Assembly (NCBI GenBank): GCA_944321125.1
Contig: CALUKD010000016.1
Span: forward strand, 1-64,000
Reading direction: 5' to 3'
Length of the DNA: 64,000 nt
DNA from: Candidatus Butyricimonas faecavium
GTDB taxonomy: Bacteria; Bacteroidota; Bacteroidia; Bacteroidales; Marinifilaceae
Shown here: piece after piece, positions 26,101 through 33,972 of the stretch
How positions within the stretch are numbered: the first letter of the stretch is position 1
Layout of the letters: every line of letters begins with the position of its first letter
Position numbers and translations under genes: made by a program
Notes under the pieces: generated by a model
Databases searched by the model: none
The model's input: only the letters and a program-made list of their open reading frames with translations
What the model was told of the DNA's origin: nothing

Positions 26101-28659
26101 GGCAGAGTACCAGTTGTCATCGGAATCGGGAAGTTTCACGCCGACATATTCTTTATAAGGTGAATATTTAAATCCGGCTGTCGTGATACTAAAGTCCCCA
26201 CCGGGTTCGAAAACCCTCAAGGTAAGTAATGCATTTAACATTCCCGGTGCGTTCTCCGTACTGATTTCATCTGCAGATAGGGTGAAATTACCCTCCGTGT
26301 CGGTAGTTCCTTCAAAAAAGGTGGTTGTGGTCGGGTTGAAATAACGGGATCGATCATCAAAACTATATCCTTTATAGCCTGGGAATGTAGTGTTACACTG
26401 GGATAATTTTAATTCGGTGTTGACTTTCAGAGAACTGGTTTTGGCTCCATGTAACCAGCGGGTTTGTACGGGAATAGAGTTATCCGGGATACCATTTCCC
26501 AGAATGTCATTCGGTAGGTTGGTTACGATGCTGAGACGATTCGGCTTAATGCTTTCGATCCGAACGGTTTTCCAGAAAGAAATACCCCCGATACGTATAA
26601 CTGCCCGCCAGTAACCTGTGACAGCTTGCTTGTCTGTTTTGAAGGTAAAACAATAAAGACCGTGTTCGTTACGTCCTTCTCGTTTTGTTTGTACCATGTT
26701 ACCATTCGGGTCGTAGAGTTCGGCAATGATGGGATGTCCCACGGGAATTACTTTCTCTTTGTCTTCCAACATGAAAGAGAGGTGTATTTCATTTCCCGGA
26801 CGCCACACTCCTCGCTCTCCGTAAATGAACCCTTTTATTCCTTGTTGTACGACCTCGCCACTAATATCAAAGTTACTATATGATAATGAATTTGCATCAC
26901 TTATTTTTAAGTAGGCTTTGTCATTTCCTTTGATGGCAAGTATGATGAACGGTTTTCCTTGTATTCGAGCGGTTGCAATACCCGAGCTATTGGTTACGGC
27001 AGAATCAATCTTTTGGTTTTGATAATTGAAAAATAATATTTTACAACTTTCCACAGGGGCAGCAGTTAGCAGGTCATTCACGGCTATCACGTATTTACCG
27101 TCGCTGCCGGTTTTGGCAGTAAGACCGAGAGATGTGACGATCATGTTTTTTTGGGGGAAACGATCGGACACGTAGTAGTAGGAGTTGGAACAGGGATCGT
27201 CCCGCTCTTCCCATGAGTAGTCGGAGGGGTAATTATAGTAGTAATTGTCATCATCATAATAGTTATCATTAAAGGATGAATCCCAATCGTTTTCCGTGAT
27301 CCCGTCTTGCCCTTCATTAGCACATGCGAGGGTGGTGTAAGATTTTTTGAATCTCAGTTGAACCCGGTAGATAACCCCTTTCTCCAGTTGGATATGGTCT
27401 GCCAAATTTATCGTGTAGTCTTGCCATTTGTTGGCATCTATTGGGCGACCCTCTTGCTCAAGTGGGATTTTCTTATCTAGGATAACACGGCCCACCCGGC
27501 GTAACTGGTAATCACTACTGTAATTGTAATCACCGTCTTGTAGGTAGAAGTTCATGTTCTGGTTGAATACTTTTACTACACGTAATTGTACGGCTTTTAG
27601 AGCTACCGCAGAGAAAGGAATCAACACGTTTCCTTCGGCTGGAGTAAACGTTCCCTCGCCAATAAAGGCAACAGCAGGTTTGGCAGATGCGAAGCTGACG
27701 TTGTAGGAGGCATCCGATGTTAATTTTTCACCGAACGAGTTTTTGATACCTTTATAGATATTTACTTGAACGATACCTTGCATTTTGTTCCGTTCATCGG
27801 AATATACCCGAATGATGTTTCCCTGCACGTTGAAATTCAAGCGATTCACTCCGTCTACGGTGATTAATCCCTGTAAATCTTGGGAGACGTCCACGTTATC
27901 AGAAAGGGTAATGTCTATGGTTTGGGAATTTTCATCGCTTGCTTTGACTTCCAGTATGGAAAATACTTTCGAACTGGGAATCTCCACGATCAAGTCGTTT
28001 ACGTTTGTTACTTTTTTATTGAAACTTAATTCCAGTGATTGTGTTTCATCTGTTCGGCTGATGTCCTGAACCGTGAAATAGTGGATATAGGGCGTATGTT
28101 CCCACTCTAGTTTGTGAGACAAGCCGTTAATGGTCGCTTTTACGAGTAGTTCTATTTCGGCTGGGGCCACGGCATCCGAATTTGTAATGGAAGCCCGGTA
28201 AGAAAATCTATTGTTATCCGTGGGGTCGACGTGTAGACTTCCTTCCTGAAACGCATATACAAGGGGAAGAATTTTCACGTTGAAACGGAAAGTTGACAAG
28301 TCGGAAGGAACTTTACAGAGTTTGTCTAAGTTTAGAATAATATCGTATGTCTGTCCGTTTTTTAATGGCTTGGTTGGGGTAAACTCGATAATGTTACCGT
28401 CTCGTAGAGATACGGTACCCTCGGCTTTCGGGGAGATTTCTAATAGTTTATCAATCTGCGTGGGAAGGCTGTCCCCGGTTTGCAGAACGTTATTTTCCAA
28501 CCGGATATAGATTGGGTCGGAGGATTTTATCATTCCTTGGGTAAAACCGGAAATGTATTTGCTATACTTTAGCTTGCTTTGTTCCTTGTTTTTATCTTTG
28601 CACGAAAGGAGCGTGATCATCAATAATAATAAAGGAAAAAGAAGAATACTTTTTTTCAT
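23194..28659 (-). CDS. Bacterial alpha-2-macroglobulin lipoprotein with thioester
   Basis: Very large (1821 residues) envelope protein that traps proteases, thought to protect the periplasm. It has a lipobox ending at Cys20 (TLLSCKD), a series of macroglobulin beta domains, the MG/bait region area, an A2M signature around FTVKSGEKKTHTFRMPEYIGEVRTMVVA, and a complete thioester motif CGEQ at 1381-1384 followed by the all-helical thioester domain (YWSNSNYVSDWVSTYITDFL). The C-terminus has a receptor-binding-like beta domain. A Tyr/Asn/Asp-rich insert lies at about 455-495. In many bacteria the gene is next to pbpC (PBP1c); I see none here. It has its own promoter. Confidence 0.93.
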   Translation of the reverse strand: MKKSILLFPLLLLMITLLSCKDKNKEQSKLKYSKYISGFTQGMIKSSDPIYIRLENNVLQTGDSLPTQIDKLLEISPKAEGTVSLRDGNIIEFTPTKPLKNGQTYDIILNLDKLCKVPSDLSTFRFNVKILPLVYAFQEGSLHVDPTDNNRFSYRASITNSDAVAPAEIELLVKATINGLSHKLEWEHTPYIHYFTVQDISRTDETQSLELSFNKKVTNVNDLIVEIPSSKVFSILEVKASDENSQTIDITLSDNVDVSQDLQGLITVDGVNRLNFNVQGNIIRVYSDERNKMQGIVQVNIYKGIKNSFGEKLTSDASYNVSFASAKPAVAFIGEGTFTPAEGNVLIPFSAVALKAVQLRVVKVFNQNMNFYLQDGDYNYSSDYQLRRVGRVILDKKIPLEQEGRPIDANKWQDYTINLADHIQLEKGVIYRVQLRFKKSYTTLACANEGQDGITENDWDSSFNDNYYDDDNYYYNYPSDYSWEERDDPCSNSYYYVSDRFPQKNMIVTSLGLTAKTGSDGKYVIAVNDLLTAAPVESCKILFFNYQNQKIDSAVTNSSGIATARIQGKPFIILAIKGNDKAYLKISDANSLSYSNFDISGEVVQQGIKGFIYGERGVWRPGNEIHLSFMLEDKEKVIPVGHPIIAELYDPNGNMVQTKREGRNEHGLYCFTFKTDKQAVTGYWRAVIRIGGISFWKTVRIESIKPNRLSIVTNLPNDILGNGIPDNSIPVQTRWLHGAKTSSLKVNTELKLSQCNTTFPGYKGYSFDDRSRYFNPTTTTFFEGTTDTEGNFTLSADEISTENAPGMLNALLTLRVFEPGGDFSITTAGFKYSPYKEYVGVKLPDSDDNWYSAGKPIPIAGAVLTADGKPVSDREIEVEVYTLEWRWWWDSERDNIGSYVNRSYRKPIFNKTVKSQNGKFNIDVTCDQWGRYYVIARDKSSGHSCGTTFYVSSWQNDMNIPGMATLLTLTSDKKAYRAGEKIKITFPSSEGSVALVSVENGKTVKDIFRVPTSAGSTSFELDANSEMCPNIYVNVSLIQPHKNRNNDKPIRLYGVLNINIDDPNLRLTPKIDMAQELRPSQDFTVAVSEKEGKPMTYSIAIVDEGLLSLTSFKTPNPFSAFYAREALGVKTWDFYDDVIGAFGGRLEKAFAVGGDESLEPEENRKSDRFTPVVIFKGPFTIKSGEKKTHTFRMPEYIGEVRTMVVAEDNGRYGSASQSTKVNKPLMLNVTMPRLFTPGDVIEIPVTLFAMKENIKNVTVNIKTDNKIEIIEPASKETHFSGTGEQVIFFKVKIKEYTGKSTLTFTAQSGSEKAHFSCDVDIRIPNPKVTRIDAREVASGESITFNNTMEGLEPTSFLEITSIPALNLEQRLSDLIRYPHGCGEQITSAVFPQLMLDRLMELNEAQKVTTELHVKDVISRLRNYQVSNGGFSYWSNSNYVSDWVSTYITDFLIQAEKVGYRIPTSMKNSALDYLVKQANAWKRGDYYSEIEQSYRLYVLALAGKPNMAAMNRMKEDTYKNPIARWQLAGAYALGKHEKIAKTLIANLPAEAELYRQLGRCYGSDLRDNAIIMQSMIDMDMKDEAYKLMEKIARKFASNEWLSTQESAFGLCTIGNYVERYFKNGNGIDVQIGKDNYKTAKTVLQKELAVKNNKSEVTVKNNTSGTLHVRTINSSTPLGVITQGEMSGLKMTVNYYRNGTRNNEPNYKQGEDIVAEITIQNTGNIGLYEELALTFMFPSGFEFLNERLTTGVNPFQGTDNVDIRDDRAYLYFSLKQGQSKTFKLRFNAAYSGTFLLPAITCSAMYDNSITATLPGNTITISRE

Positions 28660-28687
28660 GCTGGTAATGTTTGATTTATCATTAAGA

Positions 28688-28695
28688 CAAAATTA
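28688..28695 (-). promoter_or_regulatory. -7 box of the alpha-2-macroglobulin promoter
   Basis: On the minus strand this reads TAATTTTG, a match to TAnnTTTG, 29 bases before the start codon. No clear -33 element. Confidence 0.4.
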
Positions 28696-28738
28696 AATAA
28701 AAAAACGGTATGTGAACTTATTGTTCATTTTAAATTTA

Positions 28739-28746
28739 TATTTTTG
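28739..28746 (+). promoter_or_regulatory. -7 box of the ugd promoter
   Basis: TATTTTTG matches TAnnTTTG and lies 46 bases before the ATG at 28793. The -33 element is not clear. Confidence 0.45.
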
Positions 28747-28792
28747 CGAAAGTGAAAAATAGGATCCTAATTAGGGAGATAAAATAAGTAAT

Positions 28793-30115
28793 ATGAGAAT
28801 AGCTGTTGTTGGAACCGGTTATGTGGGACTTGTGTCCGGAACATGTTTAGCGGAAACGGGAGTAACGGTAACATGTGTAGATGTTGACAATGCCAAGATC
28901 GAATTGTTGAATAATGGGGGTATGCCTATTTATGAACCGGGATTGGCAGAATTGGTTACCCGGAATCGGGAAGATGGACGACTTTTTTTCACTACTTCAT
29001 TGCGTGAAGCTTTGAAGGATGCGGATGCCGTTTTTATAGCCGTGGGAACTCCGCCTGATGAAGACGGAAGTGCTGACCTTCACTATGTGTTGGATGTGGC
29101 TCGTGAAATCGGAGAGATAATCAATGATTATATTGTTGTGGTGACAAAGTCAACGGTACCCGTGGGAACAAATTACAAGGTAAAAGAAGTGATCCGGGGT
29201 GCTTTGGAAAAACGACATGCAGAGGTGGTATTTGACGTGGCTTCTAACCCGGAATTCTTGAAAGAAGGAGATGCAGTGAACGATTTCATTTCTCCGGACC
29301 GCGTGGTGATTGGGGTGGAGAGTGATCGTGCTCGTCGGGTTATGGAACGTTTATACCATGCTTTTATATTGAATAATACGCCAATTTATTTCATGGATAT
29401 ACTGTCGGCGGAGATGACTAAATATGCGGCGAATTCGATGTTGGCTACCCGTATTTCATTTATGAATGACATTGCTAATTTATGCGAGATTGTCGGGGCT
29501 GATGTGGAAGCCGTGAAGAAAGGTATAGGCAGTGATTCCCGTATCGGGAAAAAATTCTTGAATGCGGGATGTGGTTATGGGGGGTCCTGTTTCCCGAAGG
29601 ATGTGAAAGCGTTGATTCGTACGGGGGATGATCATGGACACAGTCTGGAGTTACTGAAGGCTGTGGAGTGTGTGAACGAGAAACAAAAAAGTGTTTTGTT
29701 CCGGAAGGTTACTTCACATTTCGGAACGGATTTGACAGGAAAACGTTTTGCCATGTGGGGTTTATCGTTTAAACCGGGTACGGATGATTTACGGGAAGCA
29801 CCTTCATTGGTGTTAATTGATAAATTGGTTGGAGCCGGAGCTGTGGTACGGGGATTTGATCCGGTAGCCATGGAAGAGTGTAAGAGACGGATTGGTGATC
29901 GTATCGAATATGCTGATAATATGTATGATGCGTTAACTGATGCCGATGCCTTGATTGTGGTGACGGAATGGGCAGAATTCAAGATTCCTAAATTTACTTT
30001 TATCGAAAAAGCGTTGAAGCATAAGATTATATTTGATGGAAGAAATATATATAATCCGGAGCAAATGAAAGAGTTTGGTTACGTGTATTACGGAATAGGA
30101 CGGAAAAACAATTAG
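28793..30115 (+). CDS. ugd: UDP-glucose 6-dehydrogenase
   Basis: Cytosolic enzyme that oxidises UDP-glucose to UDP-glucuronate with two NAD+, supplying glucuronic acid for capsule or LPS. The 440 residues open with the Rossmann motif GTGYVGLVSG (7-16). The NAD domain, the central helical domain (AEMTKYAANSMLATRISFMN) and the C-terminal UDP-binding domain (FAMWGLSFKPGTDDLREAPS) are in place. The catalytic Cys266 lies in GCGYGGSCFPKD. Length is typical. The lipid kinase gene follows on the same strand with a gap of about 95 bases. Other UDP/GDP-sugar dehydrogenases are possible but less likely. Confidence 0.93.
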   Translation: MRIAVVGTGYVGLVSGTCLAETGVTVTCVDVDNAKIELLNNGGMPIYEPGLAELVTRNREDGRLFFTTSLREALKDADAVFIAVGTPPDEDGSADLHYVLDVAREIGEIINDYIVVVTKSTVPVGTNYKVKEVIRGALEKRHAEVVFDVASNPEFLKEGDAVNDFISPDRVVIGVESDRARRVMERLYHAFILNNTPIYFMDILSAEMTKYAANSMLATRISFMNDIANLCEIVGADVEAVKKGIGSDSRIGKKFLNAGCGYGGSCFPKDVKALIRTGDDHGHSLELLKAVECVNEKQKSVLFRKVTSHFGTDLTGKRFAMWGLSFKPGTDDLREAPSLVLIDKLVGAGAVVRGFDPVAMEECKRRIGDRIEYADNMYDALTDADALIVVTEWAEFKIPKFTFIEKALKHKIIFDGRNIYNPEQMKEFGYVYYGIGRKNN

Positions 30116-30174
30116 CAATTGAAAATGAATAGATTTATGATTTGCGACAAAAAAGTGTCAGGTTTGTGTGTGGA

Positions 30175-30206
30175 AATCTAAAATCTAAAATCAATAAATC
30201 TAAAAT
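30175..30206. repeat. TCTAAAA word repeats upstream of the lipid kinase
   Basis: ATCTAAAA occurs three times in about 30 bases just before the ATG at 30211, the same words as in the gap near 23165. Confidence 0.5.
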
Positions 30207-30210
30207 AGAA

Positions 30211-31119
30211 ATGGTTCATTATCGAATATTGTTTATCGTGAATCCTATATCGGGGTTCGGCTTGGGCTGGGAGATCCCTTACCGGATAAGGCATATTGCG
30301 GCCTACAAACATATCGAGTACAATATACGTTTTACGGAATATGCCGGACATGCGAAAGAAATCGTGGAGCAGGCCAAGCATCAGAATTACACGCATATCA
30401 TTGCGGCAGGTGGGGATGGTACGGTAAATGAGATTGGTACGGCCTTAATAAATACGGGCATTGCTTTTGGCGTGATATCTTTGGGGAGTGGTAATGGTTT
30501 TGCCCGTCATTTGGGGTTTTCACAGATGATGAATAAAGCGTTGAAGCAGATTTTGAAAAGCGAGACAACAAATATTGATGTTGTAGAAATTAATGGTCAT
30601 TATTCATTGAATGTGAGTGGTTTCGGATTTGATGCCGAGGTTGCCCACTTTTTTAGTACCATGAAAATTCGGGGAATATTCTCTTATATCTATTCAATCA
30701 TACATATGTGGTTTCGGTATCCCGGCAAGCGTTATGTGTTCCACATAAACGGAAAAACATGGGAGGAGGATTGTTTTGTTTTAAGTGTTGCCAATAGTTC
30801 CCAATATGGGAATAATGCTTCGATTGCTCCGAAGGCATCGTTACGGGACGGGCTGGTCGATATCTGTATTCTGAAGAGGCCTAAATATTATCAAATACCT
30901 CGTTTCCTTTATTGTTTTATGAATTCGAAAATAGCCCGACTTCCTTATTTTAGCGAGATTCAATGCAAGGAGGCTATTTTGGAAGGCGACTTGAATAAAG
31001 CTCATATTGATGGAGACCCATATACTTTGGAGGCCCCTGTAAAGGTGAAAGTACTCCCTGGAGTATTGAAAGTAATTGCTCCCAAATTATCCAGGAAGAA
31101 AAAAAATATGACAGTTTGA
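30211..31119 (+). CDS. Diacylglycerol kinase-like lipid kinase (YegS/DagK family)
   Basis: Phosphorylates a diacylglycerol or similar lipid at the membrane for phospholipid recycling. The start is set at the ATG at 30211 (MVHYRILFIVNPISG); an in-frame TTG at 30142 would add 23 residues encoded by repeat-like DNA. The 302 residues show the DAGK catalytic motif AAGGDGTVNEIGTAL, the lipid-kinase segment ISLGSGNGFARHLG and a C-terminal beta domain with HIDGDPYTLEAP. Substrate may also be sphingoid bases, since Bacteroidetes make sphingolipids; sequence alone does not decide. Confidence 0.9.
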   Translation: MVHYRILFIVNPISGFGLGWEIPYRIRHIAAYKHIEYNIRFTEYAGHAKEIVEQAKHQNYTHIIAAGGDGTVNEIGTALINTGIAFGVISLGSGNGFARHLGFSQMMNKALKQILKSETTNIDVVEINGHYSLNVSGFGFDAEVAHFFSTMKIRGIFSYIYSIIHMWFRYPGKRYVFHINGKTWEEDCFVLSVANSSQYGNNASIAPKASLRDGLVDICILKRPKYYQIPRFLYCFMNSKIARLPYFSEIQCKEAILEGDLNKAHIDGDPYTLEAPVKVKVLPGVLKVIAPKLSRKKKNMTV

Positions 31120-31131
31120 TTTTATTTAAAA

Positions 31132-31608
31132 TTATTTATCCTGTGGGGATAGGGCTATCTGTTTCTCGATAAGTTGATCTAGCGAGATAAATGTTTCGGT
31201 TTTAGCAATACCGGGGATGTTCTGTAACGTGTTGATCAAGATATCCATCAGATGTTGATGGTCATTACATCTTAATTTAATCAAGAAGGTAAAGCCTCCT
31301 GTAATAAAGTGACATTCTGTAACTTCTGGGATGCTTTCAATTTCTTTTACGACAGTTTTGTAAGTGTGGGCGTGATCAAGGATAACACCGATAAAAGCGC
31401 ATACTCCAAAACCTAGCGCATCGGGTTTCACGATAAAACGTGAACCTTCAATAATACCGGAGTCTTCCATTTTTTTTACGCGTTGATGTATGGCGGCTCC
31501 AGATATGCCACATTCCCGGGCTATTTCCAAAAAGGGAATTCTTGCATTTTTTACAAGGTGAGACAAGATCTTGCGATCAATGTCATCGATTTGATATTTT
31601 ACACTCAT
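31132..31608 (-). CDS. Lrp/AsnC family transcriptional regulator
   Basis: A 158-residue regulator with an N-terminal HTH (IDRKILSHLVKNARIPFLEIARECGISGAAIHQRVKKM, about 9-46) and a C-terminal RAM effector domain (GVCAFIGVILDHA to about 145). Such proteins sense amino acids and form octamers. It ends 12 bases from the lipid kinase stop, in converging orientation. The TetR-like gene lies just upstream on the same strand with an 11-base gap, so they form a likely two-gene unit. Confidence 0.92.
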   Translation of the reverse strand: MSVKYQIDDIDRKILSHLVKNARIPFLEIARECGISGAAIHQRVKKMEDSGIIEGSRFIVKPDALGFGVCAFIGVILDHAHTYKTVVKEIESIPEVTECHFITGGFTFLIKLRCNDHQHLMDILINTLQNIPGIAKTETFISLDQLIEKQIALSPQDK

Positions 31609-31619
31609 TGTTTTCTTTT

Positions 31620-32243
31620 TTACCTGTTAAAACTTAGTACGCTATACAGTTGTTTGCGTTGTTTATAGTATTGCCATCCATCTTCGTTCGTGATGGTTTT
31701 GATTACCCCGTCGATTAGATTGTTGAAAATTGTAGCGAAATCAAAGACTTCGGGTGGGTAAATCTCTTGATTGTGAATATCATTCAGTTTGGCAATATAC
31801 ATACGGGCAACCATTTCGCTCGATACATCATTTTTGTACATGCCTTGTTGCATGCCTTTTTCGATATTAATTTTAATCTTCTCGTAGATAAAATTGGAAC
31901 GTTCCTGCTTGTGTTGTTCAAAGAGTGCAGGGAATGCTTCGGCTAATTTGTAGCTGACGGAAGGTGACACGTTAAAAAAGCGTTGGTGGATTTCGTTTCC
32001 TACCAGTAATAAAATGTCAATCGCATTCCATCCATCGAAATCATATTCTTTGAATATCGTTTCGAAAGCGATACGTTCTTGCTCGAAGATACTCTTCGCA
32101 ATATCTTCCATGTCTGAGAAATTCTCGTTAATCTCCTCAAGAGAAGTTCCCATTTTTTTCAATTTATCGTCCGATAGTTCTGTCCCGTAGCGATAAACAT
32201 AGTTCCTCAATTTTTCTGTCAACTGGCACTTTTTCTCAGTCAT
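31620..32243 (-). CDS. TetR-like protein with an acidic recognition helix
   Basis: A 207-residue, mostly helical protein of TetR/AcrR layout. The N-terminal part (LSDDKLKKMGTSLEEINENF, about 23-42) takes the place of the TetR HTH, but the residues where the recognition helix should lie are acidic (SLEEINENFSD) rather than basic. The C-terminal part is like the ligand domain of Bacteroidetes members (NIEKGMQQGMYKNDV). It could be a DNA-free relative or a divergent repressor. It is transcribed with the Lrp gene and divergent from the phosphatase-like gene. Confidence 0.6.
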   Translation of the reverse strand: MTEKKCQLTEKLRNYVYRYGTELSDDKLKKMGTSLEEINENFSDMEDIAKSIFEQERIAFETIFKEYDFDGWNAIDILLLVGNEIHQRFFNVSPSVSYKLAEAFPALFEQHKQERSNFIYEKIKINIEKGMQQGMYKNDVSSEMVARMYIAKLNDIHNQEIYPPEVFDFATIFNNLIDGVIKTITNEDGWQYYKQRKQLYSVLSFNR

Positions 32244-32312
32244 AATGGATATGGTTATTATCGTTTCTTGGCGTAAAGATACGAAACAATTAAGAATTGA
32301 AAGAATTATAAA

Positions 32313-32342
32313 TTGTAAATTATCATATTCTGATTATTTTTG
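32313..32342 (+). promoter_or_regulatory. Promoter of the phosphatase-like gene
   Basis: A TTG at 32313-32315 and TATTTTTG at 32335-32342 are separated by 19 bases, matching the Bacteroidetes -33/-7 layout. It lies 49 bases before the ATG at 32392 and argues against the much earlier in-frame ATG at 32245. Confidence 0.6.
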
Positions 32343-32391
32343 TGTTTATACTGAGGATTTGAAACTTGGGATTGGAAATACGAATTTATTA

Positions 32392-33972
32392 ATGGAAAGG
32401 ATCGTGAAAAAGTTATTATTGTTAGCAAGTGTATTGGTATGGGTATCAAGTGTTTTTGCGGAAGAAAAACCGAAATTGATAGTGGGTGTGGTGATCAGTC
32501 ATTTTTATCCGGAATGGATGGATATGTATGGTAATGAATTGTCGGAAAACGGTTTGAAACGAATTATGAAGCATGGTGCCCAGATGAATGCGAATTATAA
32601 TTACTTTTACACGCAAACCGGGGTGGATCACGCGTCAATATACACGGGTATGTTACCTACGGAACACGGAATCGTATCGAGAGCATGGTACGACCGTTTG
32701 CGTCGGAAACGTCAGTATTCCACCCAATCTGATCGATATACAGAGATCGGCGACCAACAGGCGGATAGTATAAAGAGTTTGTCTCCTGATTATTTACAGA
32801 CCATGAGTCTAGGGAGCGCCATGAAATGGAATAATCCCATGTCCCGGGTGTTCAGTATTGCCATGAATGGTGATGAAGCCGTTCTAAGTGGAGGAAGTAG
32901 TGCAGATATGGCTATCTGGTTCAGTGAGAAAACGGGGAAATGGGTGTCCTCTTCTTATTATCGTTCGGAATTGCCTGAATGGTTGAAAAAGTATAACACG
33001 TGGGTAGAGAGTGATCATTTCGTGAATAAGGGATGGATGATGTTGTCTGACGAGGACAAGTCTGCTGCTCGTATTCGCTTGACGAATCATTTTTATTATG
33101 ATATAGCCCGGGCAAAAAAGGAATATAATACTTATCGGGTTTTGAAAGCCACACCTTACGCAAATACATTGGTACGGGTGTTGGCCGAAAAATTGATTGA
33201 CGAAGAAAGGTTGGGTGTGGATAACGATCCTGATTTGTTGGCTTTGAATTTTTCCTGTTTGGACTATATGTCCCGGGATTTCACGATAGATTCGAGTGAG
33301 GAAAAAGATATGTTGATCCGTTTGGATATGGATATTGCGGCTTTGTTAAGTAAGTTGGATGCCCGGGTTGGAAAAGAAAACTACACGCTGTTTGTGACTT
33401 TTTCCGAGATGCGGGAATTGATGCCGGAAGACTTGCAGAAGATTAAAGTGAATTCTGATTATTTCAGTATATTTAAAGCCGTGGCTTTATTGAAGTCTTA
33501 CTTGGGATTGGTTTACGGACCGGGAGATTGGATAGCCGATTATGATCAAGGACAAATCTATTTGAACCGGGAACTAATCGAGCAGAAGAAGATAAATTTG
33601 AAAGAAATGCAGGATAAAGTGGCCGATTTTATGATTGAGTTTGAGGGGGTGGCTAAAGTCATGACGGCTTATTCTTTGACGCACACTTCTTTCCCAGAGG
33701 GAGTGAATCGATTGGTTCAGAACTCGTTCTCACATAAGCGTAGCGGGGATGTCTTCTTTTGTATTCATCCGACTTGGGTATCGGAATTGAAAGAATTGGA
33801 AGATACTTATTTTCGACATACCAAACGTCCGATCGTTCCCTTGTATTTGTACGGTACGGGAGTAAAGGCTGATTTGAAAGGGAATTGCATGATGTCTGAT
33901 TTGTTGCCTACTTTGTGTAAGATTTTAGGAATAAATGCTCCTTATACGGCACATGGGAAGGCTATATTTTAG
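32392..33972 (+). CDS. Degenerate alkaline-phosphatase-superfamily protein
   Basis: Exported 526-residue protein with a signal peptide ending at VFAEE. It has the fold signature of PafA/nucleotide pyrophosphatase proteins: NANYNYFYTQTGVDHASIYTGMLPTEHGI with Thr76 at the nucleophile place, and PDLLALNFSCLDYM. Several metal ligands are missing: the first Asp (expected in VVxD) is Ser36, the GHxFG segment reads MSRDFT, and the DHG motif region reads VTFSEMRE. It probably does not act as a normal two-metal phosphatase. The start at 32392 is supported by the promoter and signal peptide. Its last 4 bases overlap the converging gldE stop. Confidence 0.75.
   Translation: MERIVKKLLLLASVLVWVSSVFAEEKPKLIVGVVISHFYPEWMDMYGNELSENGLKRIMKHGAQMNANYNYFYTQTGVDHASIYTGMLPTEHGIVSRAWYDRLRRKRQYSTQSDRYTEIGDQQADSIKSLSPDYLQTMSLGSAMKWNNPMSRVFSIAMNGDEAVLSGGSSADMAIWFSEKTGKWVSSSYYRSELPEWLKKYNTWVESDHFVNKGWMMLSDEDKSAARIRLTNHFYYDIARAKKEYNTYRVLKATPYANTLVRVLAEKLIDEERLGVDNDPDLLALNFSCLDYMSRDFTIDSSEEKDMLIRLDMDIAALLSKLDARVGKENYTLFVTFSEMRELMPEDLQKIKVNSDYFSIFKAVALLKSYLGLVYGPGDWIADYDQGQIYLNRELIEQKKINLKEMQDKVADFMIEFEGVAKVMTAYSLTHTSFPEGVNRLVQNSFSHKRSGDVFFCIHPTWVSELKELEDTYFRHTKRPIVPLYLYGTGVKADLKGNCMMSDLLPTLCKILGINAPYTAHGKAIF

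Noticed and set aside
32245-32391. Upstream 49-codon extension of the phosphatase-like gene
   Set aside because: A good promoter at 32313-32342 lies inside it and the signal peptide begins at 32392.
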